Source: Anaerolineae bacterium
GTDB taxonomy: Bacteria > Chloroflexota > Anaerolineae > JAAYZQ01
NCBI GenBank assembly: GCA_016929795.1
Contig: JAFGIA010000037.1
Location: forward strand, 1-64,000
Direction of reading: 5' to 3'
DNA length: 64,000 bases
Position numbers and translations under genes: made by a program. The notes under the pieces were generated by a model. That model did not search any database. It was not told the DNA's origin and worked only from the letters and a program-made list of their open reading frames with translations. How positions within the stretch are numbered: the first letter of the stretch is position 1; each line of letters begins with the position of its first letter. Of this stretch, positions 33,702 through 43,133 are shown piece by piece.

Positions 33702-34904
33702 ATGCGCATCTGTTACATATTGCTTTCTTCTACTTTTGGAATGCACCAGTATACAGCCGGGCTGGCGAACCGCATGGTGGAGGCTGGACACGACGTGCAC
33801 CTGATCACGACAGAGCACCTGGTGCGAGATCGATACGCACCAGAGGTGACGTTGCATACGCCTGTCGCGGAGCGAGGCAGCGGGCTGGGGCCTGGGGCGC
33901 CGCGGCCGCGGGCCTTTTGCCGGGTGCTGCGTGCCGTTGAGAGCGTCGGGCCGGATGTCTTGCATTTTACCGGGCCACACCTGTGGAATACGCTGCTGGT
34001 GCCGATGGTGGTTCGACGCGGCATGCCTACTGTTCATACGCTGCACGATTTTCACCCACATCCGGGCGCCGGCTACGGGCGTGCACTCTATTTCTGGAAC
34101 TGGTGGATCCGGCGCCAGGTCAACCACCTGGTGGTCCACGCCCAAAGCTACCATCAAGGGCTGCTTGCGGCGGGAATGTCCCCGGACAAGATCTCCTGTC
34201 TGCCTCTGACCCACCTCTTTGTCAGCTATGCCCGGGAGCAGGAGTGTGCGCGATGCGCACCGCGGGTCACCTACGAGCCGTGGGTCCTCTTTATGGGCAG
34301 GCTGGAAGCATACAAGGGCGTCGAGGTGCTCATCGATGCAGCGCGACAGCTCGACGGAACAGAGGGAGAAACGCTCGACGTCGTGATCGCGGGTCAGGGC
34401 GCCATCGCACCATCGGCAGAACCGTCGATGCCGTCGAACGTGAGGCTTCGCAACCGGCACATCGGCGACGAGGAGGCTATCGACCTGTTTAGTCGCTGTT
34501 CCCTGGTTGTGTTGCCGTACATCGAGGCCAGCCAATCGGCGATTCCCGCGGCGGCCTACTACTTTTGCAAACCTGTCATCGTCACGCGGACAGGTGCCCT
34601 GTCTGAATATGTCGTCGAAGGCCGTACCGGGTGGGTGATCCCGCCACGCGACGCGGGTGCACTCGCCAGGACGCTGCGGCTCGCAACGGCCGATCGCTCT
34701 CAATTGGCATTGATGGGGCAAGCCGGTCGTGCATGGTACGAGCGCCAGTGTGAAAAGGAATTGGGCAGATTGACGGCCGTATACTCCCGGCTGCGAAGCG
34801 GCCACCACCCCGCAAGCACTGCGGCGGCGCGGCTAGCGTGCGATTTCGCGGAGAGCGAGAGCGATCGCAGAGAAACCGAAAGGTGGTGGAGCATTCATGG
34901 CTAA
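33702..34904 (+). CDS. GT4 family glycosyltransferase
   Basis: This 400-residue GT-B enzyme begins MRICYILLSSTFGMHQYTAGLANRM cut into an N-terminal Rossmann domain (1-180). The C-terminal domain carries WVLFMGRLEAYKGVEVLI (about 190-207) and IPAAAYYFCKPVIVTRTG followed by LSEYVVEGRTGW, with the nucleotide-diphosphate-binding Glu. Retaining transfer from a nucleotide-sugar is expected. It overlaps the next gene, another GT4, by 8 bp. Confidence 0.9.
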   Translation: MRICYILLSSTFGMHQYTAGLANRMVEAGHDVHLITTEHLVRDRYAPEVTLHTPVAERGSGLGPGAPRPRAFCRVLRAVESVGPDVLHFTGPHLWNTLLVPMVVRRGMPTVHTLHDFHPHPGAGYGRALYFWNWWIRRQVNHLVVHAQSYHQGLLAAGMSPDKISCLPLTHLFVSYAREQECARCAPRVTYEPWVLFMGRLEAYKGVEVLIDAARQLDGTEGETLDVVIAGQGAIAPSAEPSMPSNVRLRNRHIGDEEAIDLFSRCSLVVLPYIEASQSAIPAAAYYFCKPVIVTRTGALSEYVVEGRTGWVIPPRDAGALARTLRLATADRSQLALMGQAGRAWYERQCEKELGRLTAVYSRLRSGHHPASTAAARLACDFAESESDRRETERWWSIHG

Positions 34905-36144
34905 CATTCTTTTCTTGACACACGTGCTGCCCTATCCGCTGGACGCAGGTCCCAAGACGCGCGCCTACTATGTGCTACGGCACCTGTCTGGCGAGCACCG
35001 GGTCACGCTCGTTTCCTTTACCCGGCCTAACGATCCGCCCGAGAGCCTCGAACACCTGCGCGAGATCTGCCACGCCGTGTACTCTGTGCCGGTGAAACGC
35101 GGACTGGTGCGCAATCTCGTAGCAGGGATGGAAGCACTGCTGACAGGGATGCCGATGATGATTGTGCGCGACGACAATGCCACCATGTTCAGGACGCTGG
35201 CCGGCCTGGTGCGAGAGACAAAGTTCGATGTGGTGCACGCCGACCAGTTGGCGATGGCGGGCTATGCACTCCAGGCAGCACGCGATGCAGCGGGGCCGCG
35301 CCCGCGCATGCTGCTCGACGAGCACAATGCCTTCTCAGTGCTGTTGGAGCGAATGGCTGCCGTCGAGCGGGGCGTCGCCCGCCGTATGCTGATGAAACGC
35401 GAGGCGAGGGCGTTCCGAGGCTACGAAGTCGAGATGTGCCTGGCGTTCGATGCGGTCCTCACCGTGACACAGGAGGACCGCCGCCACCTCCTGTCGATGG
35501 TGGATGACGGCGTGCGAGAGGCGTTCGAGTCCAGGCTCACGGTAATGCCTATCTGCGTCGACCCTGGGACCGTGGTGCCTGCCGTACACCGGGACAGCGG
35601 TCAGCCCACGATCCTGCACCTCGGGACCATGTTCTGGCCGCCCAACGCCGAAGGGGTCGCCTGGTTTGCCCGCGACGTGTTACCCCTGGTCCATCGCCAG
35701 CTACCCGATGCGCGCTTTGTCGTCGTAGGCAAGAACCCACCTCCGGAGGTGGAAGCGCTAGACGCCGATCCATGCGTGATGGTCACCGGTTACGTTCAGG
35801 AGCTGGAGCCGTACCTGGCCGCGGCAGACGTCTTTGTCGTGCCCGTGCACGCCGGCACCGGGATGCGCGTCAAAATTCTCGACGCCTGGCTGTGGGGATT
35901 GCCTGTCGTCTCGACAACGATAGGAGCTGAAGGGATCGAGATCGTGCCAGGAGAGAACATTCTAATCGGTGACGATACAAACTCTTTTGCGGACGCGGTG
36001 GTGAGTCTTCTCACCGACCGACAACTGAACTGCCGGCTCCGGTCAGAGGGACGTGCATGGGTCGAGACAAACTATGCGTGGTCGGCCGTGTACCGCCGAC
36101 TTGGGTCTGTCTATGACCGGTTGTTGGAGAAGCAAAAGAGTTAG
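34897..36144 (+). CDS. GT4 glycosyltransferase resembling XrtA-associated sugar transferases
   Basis: This 415-residue GT-B enzyme opens ILFLTHVLPYPLDAGPKTR and then AYYVLRHLSGEHRVTLVSF, a pattern recalling the TIGR03087-type transferases of exosortase-A/PEP-CTERM polysaccharide loci. The C-terminal half has ILHLGTMFWPPNAEGVAWF, VVGKNPPPEVEAL and GTGMRVKILDAWLWGLPVV followed by GAEGIEI. The comparison with that family is from memory of its motif and needs a profile search. It closes the glycosyltransferase block just before the chain-length regulator. Confidence 0.88.
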   Translation: MANILFLTHVLPYPLDAGPKTRAYYVLRHLSGEHRVTLVSFTRPNDPPESLEHLREICHAVYSVPVKRGLVRNLVAGMEALLTGMPMMIVRDDNATMFRTLAGLVRETKFDVVHADQLAMAGYALQAARDAAGPRPRMLLDEHNAFSVLLERMAAVERGVARRMLMKREARAFRGYEVEMCLAFDAVLTVTQEDRRHLLSMVDDGVREAFESRLTVMPICVDPGTVVPAVHRDSGQPTILHLGTMFWPPNAEGVAWFARDVLPLVHRQLPDARFVVVGKNPPPEVEALDADPCVMVTGYVQELEPYLAAADVFVVPVHAGTGMRVKILDAWLWGLPVVSTTIGAEGIEIVPGENILIGDDTNSFADAVVSLLTDRQLNCRLRSEGRAWVETNYAWSAVYRRLGSVYDRLLEKQKS

Positions 36145-36159
36145 AACAGAAGGAAACCC

Positions 36160-37785
36160 ATGGAACCGAGAGACTATTTTGGCATCGTAAAAAAGTGGTG
36201 GTGGCTGTTGCTTATATCGACCCTTGTCGCCACCGGAGCAGGGTATCTCGGTGTATCGCGCATGCCGCGTACCTATCGATCTACCACGACCGTCATTGTG
36301 GGCCAGAGCCTCAACCAGCCGAATCCGACCAACCAGGACTTGAATATCAGCCAACAGTTGGCCTACACCTATAGCAACATGGTCTCGCGGCAGCCCGTCC
36401 TTCAGGGAGCTGCGGAAGCACTCGGACTGCCCTACCAGCTTTCCCCATCTAACATCAGCGCAAGCCTCGTCCCGGGCACCCAGCTCCTCGAGATCAGTGT
36501 TCGCGACACGGACGCCAGGCGCGCCCAGGCGATTGCCGACGAGATCGCCCAACAGTTGATCCTTCAGACGCCCAACGAGGTGGCAGAGGATCAAGCGCGC
36601 TACGAGTTTGTGCGCACTCAACTGGTCAACCTGGAGGTGAACATCCAGATCACCGAAGAAGAGATCCAGGCGGAACAGCAAAAGCTGGACGCGGCGAGCA
36701 GCGCCAGGGCAATCCACCAACATCAGGTAAACATTGACGCGCTGCAAGAGAAACTGACTTCCTATCGGGCCACCTATGCGTCCCTGGTCTCTACGGTGCA
36801 AGACAGGACCAACTATATCACCGTCTTTGAGCCCGCCAATTTGCCCGGCCGCCCCGTCAGCCCCCAGGTAAGTGAAACGATACTGCTCGCAGCGGTGACG
36901 GGGCTCGGCCTCGCCCTCGTCGGCGCCTTTGCCATCGAATTGCTGGACGATACACTCAAGACACCGGAGGACGTCCAGCGGATGACCAGCCTGCCGCTGC
37001 TGGGTACGGTCGCCCGGATGAGAGACAAGGATCCTTATGCCAGTATGCCATTTGTCGTTCAGCAGCCGCAGTCTTCCATCTCCGAGGCCTACCGGGCTGT
37101 GCGCGTCAACATCCAGGTTTGTTCGGTGGACGAACCGGTGCGTGCGTTGATGGTAACGAGCCCATCGGCGATGGAAGGCAAGAGCACCACGGTGGCCAAC
37201 CTCGGTGTGGTGATGGCGCAGGCCGGCAAGAAGGTGATCCTGGTGGATACCGACCTGCGGCGCGCGACGCTGCACAAGCTGTTCCAGCTATCGAACAGCG
37301 AGGGGCTCACCAGCATCCTGATCCACGAGGACCCATCGCCAGATGGACTGCTCCGGGAAACCTCGATCGACAACCTGCTATTGCTGACCAGCGGACCGCT
37401 GCCGCCCAACCCGTCGGAACTGCTCGGGTCGCAAAAGATGCAGCAGCTCATCGAGCGACTGAAGGAGCAAGCAGACCTGATCATTTTCGATGCCCCGCCG
37501 GCCCTTCCCGTGGCGGATGCGATGGTGTTGGCACTGGCGACCGATGGGGTTGTGTTCGTGACCGACGCGGGGCACACCCGGCGTGCCGCCGCGCGGCAGG
37601 CGATCCAGAAGATGCAGCAAGTGGGTGCGAACGTATTGGGCATTGTGCTCAACCGCGTGGAAGCGAGCCGCAGCCACTCGTATTACTACGAGCAGATGAT
37701 TCAGAACGGCGCCGAGGTGGAGACCAGACGCCGCATCGTCCGCCGCCCGTCGCGGCGGGTGTGGATCAGAAACAAGAAAGCGTAG
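36160..37785 (+). CDS. Wzz/tyrosine autokinase fusion controlling chain length
   Basis: This 541-residue protein combines a Wzz-type membrane domain with a BY-kinase. TM1 is WWWLLLISTLVATGAGYLG (about 13-31), a periplasmic coiled-coil part follows, and TM2 lies near 245-265. The kinase has Walker A PSAMEGKST (about 337-345), Walker A' ILVDTDLRR (about 363-371) and Walker B LIIFDAPPAL (about 440). A short C-terminal Tyr cluster SYYYEQ (about 507-512) is the likely autophosphorylation site, smaller than in CpsD or Wzc. It would set polymer length together with the Wzy-like proteins. No partner phosphatase is visible. Confidence 0.93.
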   Translation: MEPRDYFGIVKKWWWLLLISTLVATGAGYLGVSRMPRTYRSTTTVIVGQSLNQPNPTNQDLNISQQLAYTYSNMVSRQPVLQGAAEALGLPYQLSPSNISASLVPGTQLLEISVRDTDARRAQAIADEIAQQLILQTPNEVAEDQARYEFVRTQLVNLEVNIQITEEEIQAEQQKLDAASSARAIHQHQVNIDALQEKLTSYRATYASLVSTVQDRTNYITVFEPANLPGRPVSPQVSETILLAAVTGLGLALVGAFAIELLDDTLKTPEDVQRMTSLPLLGTVARMRDKDPYASMPFVVQQPQSSISEAYRAVRVNIQVCSVDEPVRALMVTSPSAMEGKSTTVANLGVVMAQAGKKVILVDTDLRRATLHKLFQLSNSEGLTSILIHEDPSPDGLLRETSIDNLLLLTSGPLPPNPSELLGSQKMQQLIERLKEQADLIIFDAPPALPVADAMVLALATDGVVFVTDAGHTRRAAARQAIQKMQQVGANVLGIVLNRVEASRSHSYYYEQMIQNGAEVETRRRIVRRPSRRVWIRNKKA

Positions 37786-37800
37786 AGAGAGGGTAAAAAG

Positions 37801-40125
37801 ATGGGAAGAGCAATGCGACAACAGAGGTTGGCACTTCTCGTTTCTTGGGGGCTGCTCGGTGTCGCGTGCCTGGCGGCACTGGCGATCCTGGGATGGCAGG
37901 CTGTGCCTGTCTACGCCGCCGTCATCGTCGTGGATGAAAGTGGCACCAATTCGAGCACGTGTGGGACAGAGCTGAACCCGTGTGAGACCATCCCTTACGC
38001 CGTGACCCAGAGGGCTGGCCCCGGCGACACGGTCTTTGTGCGCCCAGGCACCTACCCCGAGCAGGTCACCCTGCGGGCGGGCATCATCATCAGTGGGGCA
38101 GGAACCACGCGTACATTCATCGACGGCGGGGGTACCAGCGGGCCGATGGTCCAATCGACCAGCGGCACTGTCGGTCCCTCGACCGTGGTGCGCGGCGTCA
38201 CGATTCGCGGCGGCTTGGCGACCTACGGCGGCGGGGTGTATCTCTCAGGTGGCGCGTCGCCCTTGATCGACGACTGTGTCATCAGCGAGAACAGGGCAAC
38301 GTCTCGCGGTGGCGGGATCTATGTTACGAGTGGCTCCCTCTTGACCCTGAGCGGCACGGTGGTGATCAGCAATACGTCTTACCAGCGCGGTGGTGGCATG
38401 TACTATTCTGGCACAGAACTCCACGTACTGAACAGCCGTTTCGAGAACAACAGCTCAGACACGGAGAACGGCGGTGGTTTGTGGGTTTCCGGGCTCGGCA
38501 TCCTGACCAACACAGTGGTCATCAGCAACACCGCGGACAACTGGGGCGGCGGCATCTTTCAGTCTGGAAATTTCGATGGCCGGGGGATCCAGATGTTTGG
38601 AGGCAGGGTGGAGCGCAACACGGCGAAGGATTATAATGGTGGCGGGATCTGGGCCGACCGGGCTGTGGCGCTCTATGCGACACAGGTGCTGAGCAACACG
38701 GCGAATGAGCGCGGCGGGGGTGTCGGAGGGCTCCATGTTCGCCTGACGGATGCTATCGTTCGCAACAACTCGACACCCGACCGGGGGGGCGGAATCCATG
38801 CAGATTCAACTGCTGTGTTGACGGCAACAGAAGTGATCAGCAACAGTGCCAACCGCGGTGGTGGTCTGTACAGTCTCTCGAGTGTCGAGATCGAAAACAG
38901 CCTGTTTGTCGGCAACGACGCGACGGCCGGAGGAGCCGTCTACATGGAGGGCGCCACGGCGGTAGATAACCACTTGTGCCACCTGACCATCGTCGGCCCC
39001 GCCGACTCGACCAACCAAACGACTGCCGGCATCCTGTCGCGCGGCGACACGGTGGCCTATATCACCAATACGATCGTCACAAGCTATCCCTACGCGATCG
39101 AGGCGTACGATGGAGGGACCATAGAAGAGGATTACAATCTCTACTATGCTCTTGACATCAAGCCCTTTCACGACAACGGCGGCACGCTCATCACGAGCAC
39201 CCGCAGTCTGACCGACGTGGATCCCATCTTTGTCGATCCGGCACAGGGCGATTATCACATCGCTGCCAGCTCGCCCGCCCTCGACGCCGGCGACTTTGTG
39301 GGGGTCACGACGGACCTGGACGGCGACCCCCGGCCGACGAACACGGCCCAGCCCGACGCCCCGGACATCGGCTGCGATGAGAACCGCAACCTGACCGTGC
39401 AGCGCCCGATCAGCACGACCATAACCTTTGGCGCGGCCTGTGCAAGCCTGGTCTTTACCGACACAGGCTCTCTCTCTGACGTGACGGTCACCGTCGTGTA
39501 TACTTATCCTACCGGCCAGGAAGCAAGCAAGCCTCTGCCTCGCTACTACGAGATCTCGGCGAACGGCTCCGGGCCTTTCGAAGCACGACTGCTCGTGTGT
39601 TATACCGACGAGGAGTTCGATGCGTCGGACGTCACCAGCGAGGCGGGCCTGCGGCTCTACCGGTGGGCGGGCGACAGTTGGACTGCGCTGTCGGGAACGG
39701 TAGACACTGCGAACAATGTCGTCACGGCGGGAGGCGTCGACACGTTTAGCCGGTGGGCGATCGGTGGGCCTGGCGGGGAGCCCACGGCCGTTGAGCTAAC
39801 CGCGTTCGAGGCTGTGGCGGTTGGTGGGCAGGTCACGGTCAAGTGGGAAACGGCCTCGGAAATCGATCTCCTCGGGTTTCACCTGTTCAGGAGCAGCGAG
39901 CGGACAGGCGAGCTGATACGCCTGAACCAGGAGATTATCCCGGGTGCGATGCCCGGCAGCCCGCAGGGCGCGCAGTACGAGTTCACGGATCGAGCGATAG
40001 AATCGGGTGCTACCTACTTTTACTGGCTGGAGAGCGTCGACCTGCACGGGCAAAGCGCTCAACACGGGCCTGTTTCTGTCTCGATATCGGGATACCGATG
40101 CTACCTTCCACTCCTACGCAGGTAG
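37801..40125 (+). CDS. Exported right-handed beta-helix protein with WETASEID tail domain
   Basis: This 774-residue protein has a signal peptide (about 10-38, ending near PVYA-A). The body (about 60-500) consists of parallel beta-helix repeats such as VRGVTIRGGLATYGGGVYLS and GGGIYVTSGS, followed by the DAGDFVGVTTDLDGDPRP motif of pectate-lyase-like surface proteins. A beta-rich segment (about 540-655) precedes an FN3-like domain (about 660-765) with VKWETASEIDLLGFHLFRSS. The protein ends CYLPLLRR. No pectate-lyase catalytic residues can be assigned, so an adhesin or glycan-binding role is as likely as hydrolysis. GAGAGAGGG upstream of the ATG is a good ribosome-binding site. Confidence 0.82.
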   Translation: MGRAMRQQRLALLVSWGLLGVACLAALAILGWQAVPVYAAVIVVDESGTNSSTCGTELNPCETIPYAVTQRAGPGDTVFVRPGTYPEQVTLRAGIIISGAGTTRTFIDGGGTSGPMVQSTSGTVGPSTVVRGVTIRGGLATYGGGVYLSGGASPLIDDCVISENRATSRGGGIYVTSGSLLTLSGTVVISNTSYQRGGGMYYSGTELHVLNSRFENNSSDTENGGGLWVSGLGILTNTVVISNTADNWGGGIFQSGNFDGRGIQMFGGRVERNTAKDYNGGGIWADRAVALYATQVLSNTANERGGGVGGLHVRLTDAIVRNNSTPDRGGGIHADSTAVLTATEVISNSANRGGGLYSLSSVEIENSLFVGNDATAGGAVYMEGATAVDNHLCHLTIVGPADSTNQTTAGILSRGDTVAYITNTIVTSYPYAIEAYDGGTIEEDYNLYYALDIKPFHDNGGTLITSTRSLTDVDPIFVDPAQGDYHIAASSPALDAGDFVGVTTDLDGDPRPTNTAQPDAPDIGCDENRNLTVQRPISTTITFGAACASLVFTDTGSLSDVTVTVVYTYPTGQEASKPLPRYYEISANGSGPFEARLLVCYTDEEFDASDVTSEAGLRLYRWAGDSWTALSGTVDTANNVVTAGGVDTFSRWAIGGPGGEPTAVELTAFEAVAVGGQVTVKWETASEIDLLGFHLFRSSERTGELIRLNQEIIPGAMPGSPQGAQYEFTDRAIESGATYFYWLESVDLHGQSAQHGPVSVSISGYRCYLPLLRR

Positions 40126-42152
40126 ATATCCGGGTCGCGCCAGCGCCACGTGCGCGCTGGTGTCTCGCCCTCCGTTGTCTCCTATCGCTGCGGACACTTC
40201 AACTTGGCCTCGCGACTGCTTACCTTCTCTGGATCGCCATCATCCTGCCCCTGCCTCGCCTCGATGACTGGCCGTTACTGCGCTGGGACTATTCGTACCA
40301 TTATGCGCAGACCGCCGAGATCAGTAGCATCATGCAATCCGAGGGGGGCTCCTGGGGCTACAGTGACCTCTTTTTCGCGGGTTACCCCATCGGGACCTCC
40401 TCCAATCTCGGCTCGAAGGCGTGGACGTGGTTCGTCTACCTGCTCTCTTCTCTGGGCGTGCCGACCGTCGTTGCTTTCAACTTCTACGTCGTGTTCTGGG
40501 TGCTTGCCACGCCCGTGCTCATCTACCATGCCTGTCGATGGATGAGCCTGTCGAGCGCTGCGACAGTCGTGTCGGTGATCCTGGCCATGCTCTACTGGTG
40601 GACTTCGAGCCTCTACTGGTTTCTTCACTTTGGCCTCGTCTCCTTTCTCGCTGCGGCGCCGCTTGCCATGTTCGCCTGCGCGGCGCTGTACGCCTACGTG
40701 CGCGGTGCCTCGAGCGGCACCAGGGTGCACCGGCACGCCCTGGCGTGGTTCACCCTTGCGGCCGCGGCCTGTCTGTGGGTGCACGCGCTGTCTGCGATTA
40801 TCCTGGCTATCGGCTGTGGCGTGGTCTATCTCTCTGCGGCCATTGGAGGCGCCGGCGGCCAACGTCTCGTGCTGCGACACCACGCAGCCATCTGGCTTGC
40901 CGTCTGCCTCGTCGGGGCGGCGCAGTGGCCCTGGCTGATGCCCTACTTTGCCACGCGAAGCTGGTACGCAGCGGCGGGTGAACACATACTCCACTCCCAG
41001 GCGCAGGGATGGGATGCCCTCGATTTGACGAGGTTTCAATCTCTGTGGGAGATGTTACCGCTCGTCGCGGGCTTGGGCGGGCTGGCGTGCCTGGCAATAT
41101 ACTTGCACCGTTCGAATCGCCGGGCTGCCTGGCTGTTGGGCGCATTCGCCGCCGTTTTTGCGGGCGTCTCGTTCCTGGTCGAGACCCCCCTACATCGCCT
41201 GTTCCTCGCCGGCGCATTCTTTGGCCTCTACTTTTTCTGGCGCAGGGGCAGGCGGACCGTCGTGTTGCTCTTTAGCTTGCTCCCGGCAGCCCTGCTGGCG
41301 CTCGGCTACCTCGGCACCGGCCTTCCGGCGCTTCAACCCGCGCGTAACGTCCCCGTGGCTTATCTCTGGCTCGCGGTTCCCACTGCCGCAGGGCTCCAGT
41401 ACCTATGGCGTGCCATCAAGCAGAGTGTCCAGTACCGACCAGCAAGAGCCGGGGCGATCCTCTGCCTACTGCTTGCCTGCTGGCCGATAGTATCTCCCGC
41501 CCACCTGCCGGCAATCCGCCAGGAGTCACTCTATCTCATCGAGCCTCTCTCTCCAGAAGCAGAGGCGCTGATCGGCTGGCTGCGGGCCAACACGACGAGG
41601 GAGGGCCGGGTTCTATTCGAAGATTCCATGGAATGGCCGGCGCGGTACCGGGTGACCGCCGGCTACCTGGCCTATGAAAGCGGCAGGGCCTTCATCGGCG
41701 GCCCCTTTCCGTGGGGCGGAGCGGCGGATTACGCCGAGGGCAAGCCATTCGCTCAACAGGTCCAAGCTCTGACGGGCCAGGAGCTATCCCGGTACCTGGA
41801 CGTCTATAACATTCACTGGATCATCGTGCGTTCGTCCTCGAGCAGGGCCTTCTTTGATAACCAGCTGGGGCTGGTCGAGCCGTTCGGCCGGTTGGATGAC
41901 GCGTACATGTACCGGGTCAAGGAGCGTGGAACCTATTTCCTATCAGGCTCGGGCAAGGTAGAAGTGCGCGACCACCGTCTCGAGCTTTCGGATCTCGAAG
42001 GGACAGAGATCGTGATCAAGTACCACTGGACCCCAAACTTGGAAGGTAGTGGAGGCGTGCGGTTGGAAAGAACAATGGTCGACCCGGACCCCTATGGATT
42101 CATCAAGATCGTAGCCCCTCCCGAGCAGGTGACCATCCGAGTTGTGCCATGA
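40098..42152 (+). CDS. Large polytopic membrane protein, possible GT-C transferase
   Basis: This 684-residue protein has about a dozen hydrophobic segments, with a long soluble C-terminal part (about 480-684). After TM1 it has PLPRLDDWPLLRWDYSYHY, then YSDLFFAGYPIGTSSNLGSK, a layout of membrane proteins annotated as 6-pyruvoyl-tetrahydropterin-synthase-related or YfhO-like GT-C candidates. The Asp-Asp after TM1 is compatible with GT-C catalysis. The ATG at 40098 overlaps the previous gene by 28 bp; an open frame extends upstream within that gene but is not hydrophobic. Function is inferred only from topology and context. Confidence 0.68.
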   Translation: MLPSTPTQVDIRVAPAPRARWCLALRCLLSLRTLQLGLATAYLLWIAIILPLPRLDDWPLLRWDYSYHYAQTAEISSIMQSEGGSWGYSDLFFAGYPIGTSSNLGSKAWTWFVYLLSSLGVPTVVAFNFYVVFWVLATPVLIYHACRWMSLSSAATVVSVILAMLYWWTSSLYWFLHFGLVSFLAAAPLAMFACAALYAYVRGASSGTRVHRHALAWFTLAAAACLWVHALSAIILAIGCGVVYLSAAIGGAGGQRLVLRHHAAIWLAVCLVGAAQWPWLMPYFATRSWYAAAGEHILHSQAQGWDALDLTRFQSLWEMLPLVAGLGGLACLAIYLHRSNRRAAWLLGAFAAVFAGVSFLVETPLHRLFLAGAFFGLYFFWRRGRRTVVLLFSLLPAALLALGYLGTGLPALQPARNVPVAYLWLAVPTAAGLQYLWRAIKQSVQYRPARAGAILCLLLACWPIVSPAHLPAIRQESLYLIEPLSPEAEALIGWLRANTTREGRVLFEDSMEWPARYRVTAGYLAYESGRAFIGGPFPWGGAADYAEGKPFAQQVQALTGQELSRYLDVYNIHWIIVRSSSSRAFFDNQLGLVEPFGRLDDAYMYRVKERGTYFLSGSGKVEVRDHRLELSDLEGTEIVIKYHWTPNLEGSGGVRLERTMVDPDPYGFIKIVAPPEQVTIRVVP

Positions 42153-42233
42153 CCGTGTGGGCATGGGTTGGAAAGCTCTGTAGTGCTGCAGGAAACGGAT
42201 GAAGCAATCGACAGCCAGCGACAGGGAGGGCAG

Positions 42234-43124
42234 ATGATGGAGTGTTGCGTGGCCGTGATGGCCCATAACGAAGAGGCGAGCATTGGTCGGGTTCTCGCCG
42301 GGCTCCTGGCACAGGAGATGGCGACTGTCCAGATCAAAGAGATCCTGGTGGTGACGAGCGGCTGCACCGACAGGACGGCCGAGATCGCAATAGAGTACGC
42401 CGAGCAAGATGCGCGCATCCGTGTGATCCAGCAGGCGAGTCGCGAGGGCAAGGCCTCGGCGATCAATCTCATGAAAGAGAATACGAGTCACGAGATCATT
42501 GTCCTGCACAATGCCGACAACGTGTCCAAGCCACACACCATCGAGGCCCTCGTAGCTCCCTTTGCCGATCCGTCGGTCGGCATGGTCGGCGGTCATCCCG
42601 TACCGGTGAACTCGCCGTACACGTTCATGGGATATGCCGTGCACCTGCTCTGGGAGCTCCACCATCGGATCTCGCTCCAGCACCCCAAGATGGGTGAGCT
42701 GATTGCCTTTCGAAACATCTTTCGCCAGATCCCCTTTGATTCGGCCGTGGACGAGGCGAGCATCGAGCCCCTGATCGTCGGCCAGGGGCTGCGCCTCCAC
42801 TACGCGCCAGATGCCATCGTCCTCAACAAGGGGCCGGAAACGGTTCGGGACTATTTGAAACAGCGTCGCCGCATCTATGGTGGGCATCTCTACGTCAAGG
42901 ACACGGTGGGCTATCGCGTCTCGACGATGAACGGCGTGCGCATTGGTTTGCTGCTGCTCAAGTGTGCCAGGCCCGACTGGCGCTACTTTCTCTGGGGGCC
43001 GGCCATCGTCGCCCTCGAGGTCCTGGCACGGTTTCTGGGGGCCTACGACTATATCATCTGGAAGCGCAAGCCCTTCGTGTGGGCCGTGGTCGAAAGCACC
43101 AAAGACGTGGCCGAGTTCTCGTGA
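42234..43124 (+). CDS. GT2 family glycosyltransferase, processive-type similarity
   Basis: This 296-residue protein has ECCVAVMAHNEEASI, VVTSGCTDRTAEIA, REGKASAINLMKENTS and LHNADNVSKP, followed by MVGGHPVPV, all typical of the hyaluronan/cellulose-synthase-like side of GT2. LKQRRRIYGGHLYVK matches the QRRR-type acceptor motif of processive synthases, here KQRRRIYG. Only a short C-terminal hydrophobic segment is seen, without the multi-TM channel. Start ATG 42234 or 42237 is set by the purine run at 42222-42230; a TTG further upstream (42168) is less likely. Confidence 0.82.
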   Translation: MMECCVAVMAHNEEASIGRVLAGLLAQEMATVQIKEILVVTSGCTDRTAEIAIEYAEQDARIRVIQQASREGKASAINLMKENTSHEIIVLHNADNVSKPHTIEALVAPFADPSVGMVGGHPVPVNSPYTFMGYAVHLLWELHHRISLQHPKMGELIAFRNIFRQIPFDSAVDEASIEPLIVGQGLRLHYAPDAIVLNKGPETVRDYLKQRRRIYGGHLYVKDTVGYRVSTMNGVRIGLLLLKCARPDWRYFLWGPAIVALEVLARFLGAYDYIIWKRKPFVWAVVESTKDVAEFS

Positions 43125-43133
43125 TATCGCGCG